This document shows, in pieces, positions 16,194 through 24,765 of a stretch of 45,954 nt of DNA (positions are counted from its first letter, which is position 1; each line of letters begins with the position of its first letter). Source of the DNA: Chrysosporum bergii ANA360D (GTDB taxonomy: Bacteria > Cyanobacteriota > Cyanobacteriia > Cyanobacteriales > Nostocaceae). The stretch is from assembly GCF_029891735.1 (NCBI RefSeq), contig NZ_JANQDH010000047.1, positions 1 to 45,954 on the forward strand. Reading direction: 5' to 3'. A program made the translations under genes and the position numbers. The notes under the pieces were generated by a model. That model was given only the letters and a program-made list of their open reading frames with translations. It had not been told where the DNA came from and searched no databases.

Positions 16194-17447
16194 TTAACTA
16201 CGAGTTATTAGTTTTCGCCGCAGCAAATCTAAAGCTGTGTTGGCGCTGACATAACGAATTAAAGAGCGTCCCCTTATTGTGCCGAAGCGATACTCAAAAC
16301 TCGTTACTTCATTATTTGGACCAGCTAAACCAATGTAAACTAAACCCACGGGCTTTGTATCAGTTCCTCCCGTTGGGCCAGCTATACCAGTAATACTTAA
16401 TCCCCACGTTGTTAACAGACGGGTTTTTACCCCCATTGCCATTTGTTCAGCAACAGTACTACTCACCGCACCAAACTGATCTATATCTTTTGGGTTAACT
16501 CCTAATAAGCTGACTTTGACAGAATTATCATAGGAAATTATCCCTCCCCAGAAGTAATCAGAGCTACCAGAAATTTCCGTTAACATTTGCCCTAAAGTAC
16601 CACCTGTACAGGACTCTGCCACTGATAGCGTTTGCCTCGATAATCGTAATAACTGACCAACAACACCAGCTAAAGTATCATGATCAGCGCCGTAATAATC
16701 TAAGCCAGCAATATCTATTAGTTGTTTTTCCACAGGTAAAATCAAAGCCTCAGCTGCTGTAGTGGTTGCAGCTTTGGCAGAAATTCTCAATCTCACTTGT
16801 CCTTTACCCGCATAAGGGGCTACCGTGGGGTTAGGTAGATTAAAGTAGGGGGCGACTTTTTCTGCTAATGCTGATTCACCAATACCCCAAAACTTTAAAC
16901 TGCGGCTGTAAATAATTTCTTGGCCCCAGCCTTGGTTTTTGAGAAAAGGTACTGCTGTTTCCGTCCACATTCGCTGCATTTCCGAAGGGACACCGGGAAA
17001 GGTAAGTATTGTGATTTCCGGGCGGGGTTGCCAAATAATTCCCGGTGCCGTGCCTGTGGGATTGGGTAAAATATCCGCACCTTGGGGGATTAATGCTTGT
17101 TTACGGTTGGTGGGAGTCATTACCCGACCACGTTGAGCGAATTTCTGGCTAATATCTGTAATGATTTCTGGACGTTCTATTAACGGAACGCCAAAAAAAT
17201 CGGCGATAGTTTCACAGGTGAGATCGTCAGGTGTGGGGCCAAGTCCACCTGTGAAAATGAGAATTTTCGCCCTTGATATGGCAATTTCTATAACTTGTTT
17301 TAATCTATCTGCATTATCGCCTACCACTGTTTGATAATAGTGCGGAATACCTAACTGGGCTAGTTGTTGGGCTAAATATTGGGAGTTACTGTTGAGGATA
17401 TCCCCTAACAGTAGTTCTGTACCAACACAAATAATTTCTGCGCTCAT
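16194..17447 (-). CDS. cinA: CinA-like protein (MoCF domain plus nicotinamide-nucleotide amidase)
   Basis: The 417-residue protein has an N-terminal MoCF_biosynth domain (residues 1-170: AEIICVGTELLLGDILNSNS, IFTGGLGPTPDDLT, FPGVPSEM). The C-terminal CinA domain (about 255-415) has VAESCTGGTLGQMLTEISGSS and SITGIAGPTGGTDTKPVG. Family members deamidate NMN and act on ADP-ribose; the name comes from competence-inducible operons. The domain order and length are normal. The ATG at 17447 sits inside a tandem heptamer run and has no ribosome binding site. Confidence 0.92.
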   Translation of the reverse strand: MSAEIICVGTELLLGDILNSNSQYLAQQLAQLGIPHYYQTVVGDNADRLKQVIEIAISRAKILIFTGGLGPTPDDLTCETIADFFGVPLIERPEIITDISQKFAQRGRVMTPTNRKQALIPQGADILPNPTGTAPGIIWQPRPEITILTFPGVPSEMQRMWTETAVPFLKNQGWGQEIIYSRSLKFWGIGESALAEKVAPYFNLPNPTVAPYAGKGQVRLRISAKAATTTAAEALILPVEKQLIDIAGLDYYGADHDTLAGVVGQLLRLSRQTLSVAESCTGGTLGQMLTEISGSSDYFWGGIISYDNSVKVSLLGVNPKDIDQFGAVSSTVAEQMAMGVKTRLLTTWGLSITGIAGPTGGTDTKPVGLVYIGLAGPNNEVTSFEYRFGTIRGRSLIRYVSANTALDLLRRKLITRS

Positions 17448-17468
17448 TGGTCATTAGTGATTGGTTAT
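17441..17468 (-). repeat. Heptamer tandem repeat containing the cinA start codon
   Basis: On the minus strand, the units ATAACCA, ATCACTA, ATGACCA and ATGAGCG follow one another without gaps. The last contains the cinA ATG. The same family (ATGACTA/ACGACCA) forms the run at the recG start. Such 7-bp tandem repeats are known in heterocystous cyanobacteria. Confidence 0.65.
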
Positions 17469-17540
17469 TGCGGTTAGTAGGAATGAGTAGGAAGGTAGGG
17501 GAGAAAAAGCATTTTCTGCCCATACCCCTACTCTCACGCC

Positions 17541-18824
17541 CTAGGCTAATACTGGCACAGGAATCTGTAGATGTGGATACAAGGGGAAGCGATGGCATAG
17601 TGAAGCCACCCGTTGCCGACAATCTTGGGCTACCGTCTCGGATTCAGGATTCAGCAGGCGATCAGCGATAATATTGCCAATCTCCATAAATTCTGCTATG
17701 CCTAAACCGCGCGTAGTCATGGCTGGAGAACCTAACCTCAGACCACTGGTAACAAATGGTGATTGAGGATCAAAGGGGACTGTATTTTTGTTAGCAGTGA
17801 TATTCACCTCACTTACTAATTGATCAGCCTGTTTACCCGTGAGTCCAATGTTCTGTAAATCTACTAACATCAAATGATTATCTGTCCCATTGGAAACTAA
17901 TTTTAAACCACGGTTTTGCAATTGATTAGCCAAAGCACGGGCATTATCAACCACTTGGGCGCAATAGTCTTGAAAATCAGGCTGGAGTGCTTCGCCAAAA
18001 GCCACTGCTTTACCTGCAATTACGTGTTCTAGCGGACCGCCTTGAGTACCGGGGAAGACTGATTTATCTAGCTTTTTACCTAGTTCAGCGTCCCGACTCA
18101 AAATCAAACCGCCACGAGGACCACGCAGGGTTTTATGAGTGGTAGTAGTGACTACATCACAGTAAGGAATCGGGCTAGGGTGAACACCGCTAGCAACTAA
18201 ACCGGCAATATGGGCAATATCGGCTAGCAGGTAAGCCCCCACTTCATCGGCGATACTGCGAAACTTTTCAAAATCAATGATCCGGGGATAAGCTGAATAT
18301 CCACAAATTAAGAGCTTGGGACGCTCCCTCAGCGCCTGCTCCCGAATTTGCTCATAGTCTAACTCTTCTGTTTGTTGACTGACACCGTAGTGGCAAACTT
18401 GAAACCACTTACCGGAAACATTCACGGGTGAACCGTGGGTAAGATGTCCGCCATGAGACAAATCCATACCCATAATTTTGTCACCTGGTTGCAGTAATGT
18501 CAGGAAAACTGCAAAATTCGCCTGTGCGCCGGAATGGGGCTGCACATTGGCATGAGCAGCACCAAATAGCTGTTTAGCTCGGTCGATGGCTATTTGTTCG
18601 ACTTGATCCACAAATTCGCAACCACCATAGTAGCGTTTACCAGGTAATCCCTCGGCATATTTATTAGTTAATACCGAACCTTGGGCAGCCAGGACAGCTG
18701 CTGAAGTAAAGTTCTCACTAGCAATCAACTCTAAGTGGTCGCGTTGACGCTGTAACTCTTGGTTAATTAACCCAGCGATGGCGGGATCAGAGTTGGCTAA
18801 AAATTCAAAGTTAGTTTTATTCAC
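17541..18824 (-). CDS. glyA: Serine hydroxymethyltransferase
   Basis: The 427-residue PLP enzyme interconverts serine and glycine with tetrahydrofolate. Motifs: [15 protein letters not shown] at the N-terminus, [15 protein letters not shown], and [14 protein letters not shown]. The PLP-lysine region is [16 protein letters not shown] (Lys near residue 228), followed by [11 protein letters not shown]. The length is normal for bacterial GlyA. The start is a GTG at 18824 with a GAGGA ribosome binding site about 9 bases upstream. Confidence 0.97.
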   Translation of the reverse strand: MNKTNFEFLANSDPAIAGLINQELQRQRDHLELIASENFTSAAVLAAQGSVLTNKYAEGLPGKRYYGGCEFVDQVEQIAIDRAKQLFGAAHANVQPHSGAQANFAVFLTLLQPGDKIMGMDLSHGGHLTHGSPVNVSGKWFQVCHYGVSQQTEELDYEQIREQALRERPKLLICGYSAYPRIIDFEKFRSIADEVGAYLLADIAHIAGLVASGVHPSPIPYCDVVTTTTHKTLRGPRGGLILSRDAELGKKLDKSVFPGTQGGPLEHVIAGKAVAFGEALQPDFQDYCAQVVDNARALANQLQNRGLKLVSNGTDNHLMLVDLQNIGLTGKQADQLVSEVNITANKNTVPFDPQSPFVTSGLRLGSPAMTTRGLGIAEFMEIGNIIADRLLNPESETVAQDCRQRVASLCHRFPLYPHLQIPVPVLA

Positions 18825-19305
18825 TGAAATTTATCCTCAGATTTTGGCTGGCTGTAAGACTTATGTTCATGAGTGCTGACGACTAAAATTTATCTAGTGC
18901 CGACTTATTCATTATTAAATATCAATCGGGTTAATGCGTTAATTGTCGTCAATTTTTTTCCTGACCCTAAATTGTACACTTTCAAGGCACACTATTAAAT
19001 CTTGTGTATGATTTGTGACTAACGATTCAATGTTTTGGCTAGCTAGCATATAGTGAAATAAAGTCTAATTAGGGATTTTTTCTTATTAATCTCATAGACC
19101 ATCAGAGGGTGTTAACCATAGATGTTGACACTCCCCACGCTATCAAGGCGTGGGATTCCAGCGTTACTGATGTTCCTTGCTTTTACTGGACACCTTTTTT
19201 ATCAGTGAATCTCTGCTCGCCGTTGATATTTCGGTCAGCAACACCAAGCAACTGCGTTATCCTAGGCTGAAGAAGCCTCAAATTTTAGCTATAGGAGAAC
19301 TCACA
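18825..19305. other. Divergent promoter region of glyA and the Tic20 gene
   Basis: About 480 bases without a supported gene. An ORF-like extension from 19177 into the Tic20 gene is in frame, but 19306 is the better start. The region contains a TTGACA-CTCCC hairpin at 19125-19154, reported separately. No promoter motif could be assigned with confidence. Confidence 0.45.
19125..19154 (+). repeat. TTGACA-CTCCC hairpin related to the element end at 38207
   Basis: TTGACACTCCCCACGC is followed by GCGTGGGATTC. The 7-bp stem CCCACGC/GCGTGGG (19134-19140, 19148-19154) carries TTGACA on its left and ATTC on its right. The left end of the element at 38207 has the same plan (TTGACATCTCCCCTG, loop, CAGGGGATTC). 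No matching right end is visible here, so it is a solo end or an unrelated hairpin. Confidence 0.45.
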
Positions 19306-19782
19306 ATGACTTGGCGCGGGTCTACAACAGTTTCTGACCGTATTTTTGCTTGTTTACCTTACCTACTACCCCTGATTGAGGGTTTAACCTTCGGTGGCTA
19401 TTTGTTTAGAGAGTTTCCCATACTGGGATTGCTGTTGATTCCTTTGAGTCCAGTATTACTCATTTATCGAACCATTCCTTTTGCTACCCTGATTATTTTC
19501 TTGGCTTTATTTTTCTTAGTGGTGAGAAACGAAAAAATCAGTCATTTTATTCGTTTTAACACTATGCAGGCTATTCTTTTGGACATTGTGATATTTTTGT
19601 GTTCCATATTGCTGGAAATTCTTAGTCCGGTTCCTGGTGCTGGCTTTGCTATAGAAACCCTTGCCAACACCATCTTTTTGGGCATAGTGGTAGCTGTTGT
19701 GTATTCTGTTGCTCAATCCTTGTTCGGACGTTATGCAGAAATTCCGGCCATTTCTGATGCAGTTTATATGCAGGTGCGTTAA
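19306..19782 (+). CDS. Tic20-family (Ycf60-like) membrane protein
   Basis: The 158-residue protein starts MTWRGSTTVSDRIFACLPYLLPLIEGLTF. It has four hydrophobic segments, at about residues 15-35, 45-72, 88-108 and 115-138. VSDRIFACLPYLLPL and HFIRFNTMQAILLDI are typical of cyanobacterial and plastid Tic20/Ycf60 proteins. Plastid Tic20 belongs to the inner-envelope import machinery; the cyanobacterial role is unsettled. The ATG at 19306 has an AGGAG ribosome binding site 8 bases upstream. The longer frame from 19177 adds 43 residues without family character. Confidence 0.85.
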   Translation: MTWRGSTTVSDRIFACLPYLLPLIEGLTFGGYLFREFPILGLLLIPLSPVLLIYRTIPFATLIIFLALFFLVVRNEKISHFIRFNTMQAILLDIVIFLCSILLEILSPVPGAGFAIETLANTIFLGIVVAVVYSVAQSLFGRYAEIPAISDAVYMQVR

Positions 19783-19794
19783 AAAAGTTAAAGG

Positions 19795-20568
19795 TTAACG
19801 CCTAGTTACCGTATTTTCTAGGCGACCAATGCCTTCTATTTCCACACGCACGCGATCGCCTATGTGCAGTGGACCCACACCCAAGGGCGTACCAGTTAGC
19901 ACTATATCCCCAGGTAGTAAGGTCATCACCTGACTAATGTAGGAAACCAAAACATCAGGAGGAAACACCATTTCATCAATACAAGCACATTGTACAGCAA
20001 CAGGTTCGTTATTGAGGAAGGTTTGTAATCTTGCCCCTGGATTTAATTCTCGGACAATCCAAGGGCCTAGAGGGCAAAAAGTATCAAAACCTTTGGCGCG
20101 AGTCCACTGACCATCTTTTTGTTGTAAATCCCGCGCTGTTACATCGTTAGCGATGGTGTAGCCCCAAATTTTAGTTTGGGCTTCTTCTATTGTGCAATCA
20201 CAAGTGCGATCGCCAATCACCAGTGCTAATTCCCCTTCGTAGTCTACCCGTTGGGACTGGGGAGGATACTTTATTTCCATTGTCGTGGCAATGATAGATG
20301 TTGGCGGTTTGAGAAAAATTAACGGTTCAAGTGGAACTGTGCTGCCCATCTCTTGGGCATGGTCTGCATAATTCTTGCCCACTGCCACAACCTTTGACGG
20401 AGCGCAGGGGGTAAGAATTTGGTATTTTTCCGGTTCTAGAATTAAATCTGTGGGTTGCCCTTGTAACCAAGGCGGAGCATCTAGCACCTGCACATTGAGA
20501 GATAGTTGTAGCAACCCGTAGTAAATTTTGCCTTCTAGATTTTGAACTCGCACATAGCGCTGCGCCAT
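19795..20568 (-). CDS. Fumarylacetoacetate hydrolase (FAH) family protein
   Basis: The protein has about 257 residues from the ATG at 20568; an upstream start at 20604 would add 12 with no family match. FAH-fold motifs: VVAVGKNYADHAQEMG, PLIFLKPPTSI, VDYEGELALVIGDR (metal-binding acidic residues), GYTIANDVTARDLQ, KGFDTFCPLGPWIV and PGDIVLTGTPLGVGPL. The family includes acylpyruvases and decarboxylases or isomerases of 2-keto acids. The substrate cannot be told from sequence. It converges on the Tic20 gene with a 12-base gap. Confidence 0.9.
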   Translation of the reverse strand: MAQRYVRVQNLEGKIYYGLLQLSLNVQVLDAPPWLQGQPTDLILEPEKYQILTPCAPSKVVAVGKNYADHAQEMGSTVPLEPLIFLKPPTSIIATTMEIKYPPQSQRVDYEGELALVIGDRTCDCTIEEAQTKIWGYTIANDVTARDLQQKDGQWTRAKGFDTFCPLGPWIVRELNPGARLQTFLNNEPVAVQCACIDEMVFPPDVLVSYISQVMTLLPGDIVLTGTPLGVGPLHIGDRVRVEIEGIGRLENTVTRR

Positions 20569-20683
20569 AACCTTGATTAATATCCTTTTCTCTGCGATTA
20601 GCAATCTTGAGTTTGTAATCAGAGCTTGAGCCTAAGACTTATAACTATAGTCCCAAATTGGTCAGTATACCTGTACTATTAAT

Positions 20684-20712
20684 TTGATCTGTGAATAGAA
20701 AACTGGTAGAAT
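20684..20712 (+). promoter_or_regulatory. Candidate sigma-70 promoter for rpsF
   Basis: TTGATC (20684-20689), a 17-base spacer and TAGAAT (20707-20712) form a good housekeeping-type promoter. It would start transcription about 98 bases before the rpsF ATG. Confidence 0.5.
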
Positions 20713-20817
20713 TATAGTTCCTTGTTGCTTAAGATGTTGATTCTAGTTAGTATCTTTTATCTTACTACCGTATAAAATAACATCAGCAGCCCATGTCCAT
20801 AAGGTTAAGTAAAAATC

Positions 20818-21153
20818 ATGTCCACAGTTTACGAAACAACTTACATTCTCCGTCCTGATCTGGGGGATGAACAGGTAGAGCAAGCAATAAATAAATACAA
20901 AAACTTGCTCACTGAACAAGGTGCTGAAAATATCGAAGTTCAAAATCGTGGTAAACGCCGCCTAGCTTACGAAATCAAAAAGCAGCGGGATGGCATTTAC
21001 ATTCAAATGAACTATACAGGACCCGGAACTGCCATCGCTCCCGTGGAGCGTGCTATGCGTTTGAGTGAGGAAGTGATTCGCTACTTGACCATCAAACAGG
21101 ATCTACCTGATGAAAAAGTAGAAGCAGAAGAAACAGTTGCTGTTTCTGCCTAA
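20818..21153 (+). CDS. rpsF: 30S ribosomal protein S6
   Basis: The 111-residue protein has the S6 fold signatures [40 protein letters not shown] and [19 protein letters not shown]. It ends in an acidic tail. It binds S18 and 16S rRNA in the small-subunit platform. It stands alone here, without rpsR or ssb, as is common in cyanobacteria. A hairpin follows 20 bases after the stop. Confidence 0.97.
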   Translation: MSTVYETTYILRPDLGDEQVEQAINKYKNLLTEQGAENIEVQNRGKRRLAYEIKKQRDGIYIQMNYTGPGTAIAPVERAMRLSEEVIRYLTIKQDLPDEKVEAEETVAVSA

Positions 21154-21172
21154 AAAAGGTTGTAAAACAAAG

Positions 21173-21197
21173 GTGTTGAGTTTTTTCAACTCAACAC
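21173..21197 (+). terminator. Hairpin after rpsF
   Basis: GTGTTGAGTT and AACTCAACAC form a perfect 10-bp stem with a loop of five bases (21173-21182, 21188-21197). There is no immediate T-run after it; a T tract appears about 30 bases downstream. It is likely a terminator or a 3'-end stabilising hairpin. Confidence 0.55.
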
Positions 21198-21360
21198 TAA
21201 GCACTGAAAACCAAAAATTTCCAAATTTTTTTTACCATCTGCGTTTTTTTAGTTTGAGTTGGGAATACTAAAATAACAAGTACTTCCTTAAGGCAGTACT
21301 ATCGCAGTTATACCTACCTAAGATTAGACAAGCATTCGCCAATGGGAGCTGTAAGCCACT

Positions 21361-21921
21361 GTGAGCCAAACTGATACACCCAACATTCAAGCTCTCTCTA
21401 CCGAGGTATCCCAGTTGCGCCAAGAGTTGCAGCTGCGTGATCAATTAGTGCAGCAGTTATCTCAAGAACTGTTCCGACTAGTGAAGGGCAACAATAACTT
21501 TATGCCCCAGCGGTCTGAAAAAGAAGATGATGGGCATGAGTTGCAAGTATTGCAAGAACAATTGCAAGCGGTTGAGCAGCAAGTGATGTTCTACCAAGAA
21601 CAAATCACCAATCGTGATACCGAAATTTACCAACTACGGCAATCAGTGCAAGAACTCACAGATCGCAGTCGGATGTTGGAGCAGGTTGTACAAGAATTAC
21701 CTCAAATTTACCGACATAAGTTTGAGGAGCGCATGGCTCCAGTCAGAGAAAAAGTGGCAGCATTACAACGAGAAAACCGCAAACTTCAGGCAGAACTGCA
21801 AAGCGTGAGTTACAGATTGGCCTTAAAAACCCGCACGAGTAGTCACAGCGCCATTGATTTACCAAGTTTTCCCCGCAGAGAATCTGAGCAAAAAAATATT
21901 TCCACCGTACAGAATGCTTGA
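21361..21921 (+). CDS. Coiled-coil protein of unknown function
   Basis: The 186-residue protein begins at a GTG. Residues 10-155 are almost entirely heptad-like and rich in Gln, Glu, Leu and Arg (for example LQVLQEQLQAVEQQVMFYQE and REKVAALQRENRKLQAELQS), so a long coiled coil is expected. There is no signal peptide or membrane segment. I recognise no named family. The ribosome binding site is weak (GGGAG about 13 bases upstream), so the exact start is uncertain. Confidence 0.65.
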   Translation: MSQTDTPNIQALSTEVSQLRQELQLRDQLVQQLSQELFRLVKGNNNFMPQRSEKEDDGHELQVLQEQLQAVEQQVMFYQEQITNRDTEIYQLRQSVQELTDRSRMLEQVVQELPQIYRHKFEERMAPVREKVAALQRENRKLQAELQSVSYRLALKTRTSSHSAIDLPSFPRRESEQKNISTVQNA

Positions 21922-22119
21922 TAATATAGGTGGTTTTCGGCAATAATAAACCACTTGCCTGTTTGCAAGGGGTCAATTTTGTAGCCTTCAGTAACGAAGT
22001 AAAATTTTTACCAGGTGCAGCTTGGGTGGAAATAAACAAAATTTGCTCTTACCTGTTGGGCAAATTTCCCACTGCACCTGGATGAACTCAGTTTAGGTCT
22101 TTTAGTGGGGTGGAGTGAA

Positions 22120-22515
22120 TTATGCTATGGCTAAATCTTTGTCATTGGTGCGAGTAAAAATATCTTCGTAGGTATCAAAAATTTCAAACACTGAGTCTAG
22201 CTGTGTTAATTCCAAAATTAATCGGACTGGAGGTTGTACATTACACAAAACTAGACGACAACCATGTTCACGTGCTGATGTTAGTCCATTGATTAGGGGG
22301 ACTAGTCCTGAACTGTCCATGAAATCTACTTGTGAAAGATCAATCACCCAGAGTTGATGAGGTTGGGGTGTTACCTCAAGCATCTGGGCGCTAAAAGCCA
22401 TTCCACTCTGGAAGTCTATACTACCCTGGGGCTTGAATAAAACTACTTGATCTTGTGAGATAGTCATGAATTTATCTAAGTAATTGGAACTCGTAACAAG
22501 GGGGAAATTTGACAT
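22120..22515 (-). CDS. STAS-domain protein (anti-anti-sigma factor type)
   Basis: The 131-residue protein has a STAS fold from about residue 17: VVLFKPQGSIDFQSG, HQLWVIDLSQVDFMDSSGLVPLI and CRLVLCNVQPPVRLILELTQLDSVFEIF. The Ser in MDSSG is the residue phosphorylated in SpoIIAA-like proteins. It probably acts in a partner-switching signalling pathway. No anti-sigma kinase or phosphatase gene is adjacent. The ATG at 22515 and an inner ATG at 22467 are both possible starts; neither has a clear ribosome binding site. Confidence 0.85.
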   Translation of the reverse strand: MSNFPLVTSSNYLDKFMTISQDQVVLFKPQGSIDFQSGMAFSAQMLEVTPQPHQLWVIDLSQVDFMDSSGLVPLINGLTSAREHGCRLVLCNVQPPVRLILELTQLDSVFEIFDTYEDIFTRTNDKDLAIA

Positions 22516-22789
22516 GGGTACTAATTCAGTGTCAATAAAGAAGCAATTAACTACAGTGTTTATGCTATCAAGAGTATGTTAACTTTTATAAATATATTCA
22601 TAGCACGTTGATAATTTCGGTATCAACCGTATCTTTTACTATATTTTTATATGCTATCAAGAATTTTATAAAGTTTTTTGAAAAAAATAGTTGACCAATT
22701 CCCCCAGCAATTGAGCCAAGTGTATTGACACCAGACTCAGAAAAAGGCCAAGATATATACAACGTAAACAATTGTAAAGGCGGTGTGGG

Positions 22790-23419
22790 ATGTCTCTTGA
22801 GCTAATTTCACTAGAAAACATCCAGGAATTTGCCCACCAGTATGGTTACTGGGCAATTTTTTTAGGAATTTTGCTGGAAAATTTGGGCATTCCCCTTCCT
22901 GGTGAAACCGTGACCTTAGTGGGCGGATTTCTAGCTGGTAGTAAGGAACTTAACTATTGGTTCGTTCTCAGTGATGCTGTTGTAGGTGCTGTGATTGGTA
23001 GCACTTGCGGTTATTGGGTTGGTAAATTTGGTGGTTGGCCTTTGCTGTTACGACTGGGTAAATTGTTGCGGATTTCTGAAGAACGGTTATTGAATATAAA
23101 AAATAAATTTGGTGAAAATGCCAGTAAGACTGTATTTTTTGGGAGATTTTTGGCATTATTGCGAATTTTCGCCGCACCACTGGCTGGTATAGCGGAGATG
23201 CCTTTTGGCAAATTCTTTTTGTATAACTTAGCAGGAGCAACTGCCTGGGGTGGTGTGATGGTAACTTTAGCTTTTTTTGCGGGCAGAGTGGTTTCCCTGG
23301 AACAACTGGTTACCTGGGTGAGTCAATTTGCGATCGCGGCTTTACTGATTATTGTTGCTTTGATTGCTGTAGCAATTTGGTTAGAGTCACGCCCAGTGAA
23401 GGGAGCGGCGGGAGAGTAG
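22790..23419 (+). CDS. DedA-family membrane protein
   Basis: The 209-residue protein has the DedA/SNARE-associated domain (PF09335). YWAIFLGILLENLGIPLPGETV is followed by VVGAVIGSTCGYWVGKFGG, the signature FFGRFLALLRIFAAPLAGIAEMPFGKF, and a final transmembrane helix near 180-200. The conserved Glu of LENLGIPLPGE and the Arg of GRF...LR are present. Family members are linked to lipid (undecaprenyl-phosphate or phospholipid) flipping and to membrane homeostasis. It converges on argG. Confidence 0.9.
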   Translation: MSLELISLENIQEFAHQYGYWAIFLGILLENLGIPLPGETVTLVGGFLAGSKELNYWFVLSDAVVGAVIGSTCGYWVGKFGGWPLLLRLGKLLRISEERLLNIKNKFGENASKTVFFGRFLALLRIFAAPLAGIAEMPFGKFFLYNLAGATAWGGVMVTLAFFAGRVVSLEQLVTWVSQFAIAALLIIVALIAVAIWLESRPVKGAAGE

Positions 23420-23444
23420 AAACAAACTCCCCACCTTTTACACT

Positions 23445-24647
23445 CTAACTTCTACTTTGCTGCGCCCAAATCCGGGTTGGTAAGCCCCAAACGTAAATAA
23501 AACCTTCAGCAGCTTTGTGGTCAAATTGGTCTTCTGCCCCGTAGGTTGCCAAATCTGGGCTATAGAGTGAATGGTCACTGCAACGCCCCACCACAGTGGC
23601 GTTACCTTTAAAAAGTTTCACTCTTACAGTTCCGGAAACTCGTTCTTGAGTTTTTTGTATAAAGGCATCTAGTGCAGCTTTCAGGGGACTGTACCACAGA
23701 CCGTTATAAACCATTTGGGTATAAGTTTCTTCCAGACCTCGCTTGTAGTGGGTGACATCTGCTGTCAAAGTTAAGCTTTCTAAATCTCGGTGTGCCTGAA
23801 TTAGCACTAACATCGCGGGGGATTCGTAAATTTCCCGTGATTTAATTCCCACTAAGCGGTTTTCCATCATGTCGATGCGCCCAACACCGTGATTTCCCAC
23901 TACCTCATTGAGTCGTTGAATTAGCTCGACTGGGTTTTTAGGCGTACCGTTAAGGCTGGTGGGAATACCTCGCGTGAAACCAATTTCAATGTACTCTGGT
24001 TGGTCGGGGGTATCAGCGATAGCTTTGGTCATTTCATAGATTTCTTCTGGTGGTTCCACGGTGGGATCTTCCAGTAAGCCCGCTTCAATACTACGACCCA
24101 GTAAATTTTTATCAATGCTGTAGGGAGAAGATTTTTTCACTGGTGAGGGGATGCCAAATTGCTCACCGTAGGCGATGGTTTGCTCTCGACTCATACCCCA
24201 TTCTCTGGCGGGGGCGAGGATTTTGAGACGGGGATTTAGGGCAGCACAGGCTACATCAAAGCGAACTTGATCATTACCTTTCCCGGTGCAACCGTGAGCG
24301 ATGGCATCAGCACCATACTGATCCGCAACTTCCACTAATACCTTAGCAATTAACGGACGAGCTAGGGCTGTTCCCAAGGGATAGCGATTTTCATAGAGAG
24401 CATTTGCTTGAATCGCGGCAAAGGCATAATCTTTGACAAAACTCTCTTTCACGTCAGCCACTAGGGACTCACTCGCACCTGATTTAAGCGCTTTTTCTCG
24501 GATTGGCTCTAATTCATCTCCCTGACCTAAATCTGCTGCCAGGGTGATCACTTCTTCAACACCCCACTCATGTTTTAGGTAGGGGATACAAACGGAGGTA
24601 TCCACTCCCCCAGAATATGCCAGAACTACCTTTTTAGCGCGACCCAT
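23445..24647 (-). CDS. argG: Argininosuccinate synthase
   Basis: The 400-residue enzyme joins citrulline and aspartate with ATP in arginine synthesis. It has the PP-loop [17 protein letters not shown] at the N-terminus, [15 protein letters not shown] near residue 115, and the later motifs [22 protein letters not shown] and [10 protein letters not shown]. Length and sequence are fully typical. A GGAG lies 10 bases upstream of the ATG. Confidence 0.97.
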   Translation of the reverse strand: MGRAKKVVLAYSGGVDTSVCIPYLKHEWGVEEVITLAADLGQGDELEPIREKALKSGASESLVADVKESFVKDYAFAAIQANALYENRYPLGTALARPLIAKVLVEVADQYGADAIAHGCTGKGNDQVRFDVACAALNPRLKILAPAREWGMSREQTIAYGEQFGIPSPVKKSSPYSIDKNLLGRSIEAGLLEDPTVEPPEEIYEMTKAIADTPDQPEYIEIGFTRGIPTSLNGTPKNPVELIQRLNEVVGNHGVGRIDMMENRLVGIKSREIYESPAMLVLIQAHRDLESLTLTADVTHYKRGLEETYTQMVYNGLWYSPLKAALDAFIQKTQERVSGTVRVKLFKGNATVVGRCSDHSLYSPDLATYGAEDQFDHKAAEGFIYVWGLPTRIWAQQSRS

Positions 24648-24765
24648 TGGTTTGATTTCTCCAGTTAGGAAGACAATGAGTCACTATTATAAGATATGTG
24701 GGTAAAAAACCCTTTTAATTAAGAGTCTTTACCCAAAAATTTCACAATTACTAGTACCTAAAAAA

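Noticed and set aside
19177-19305. 43-residue N-terminal extension of the Tic20 protein
   Set aside because: It has no family similarity, and the internal ATG at 19306 has a proper AGGAG ribosome binding site and matches the usual Tic20-family start.
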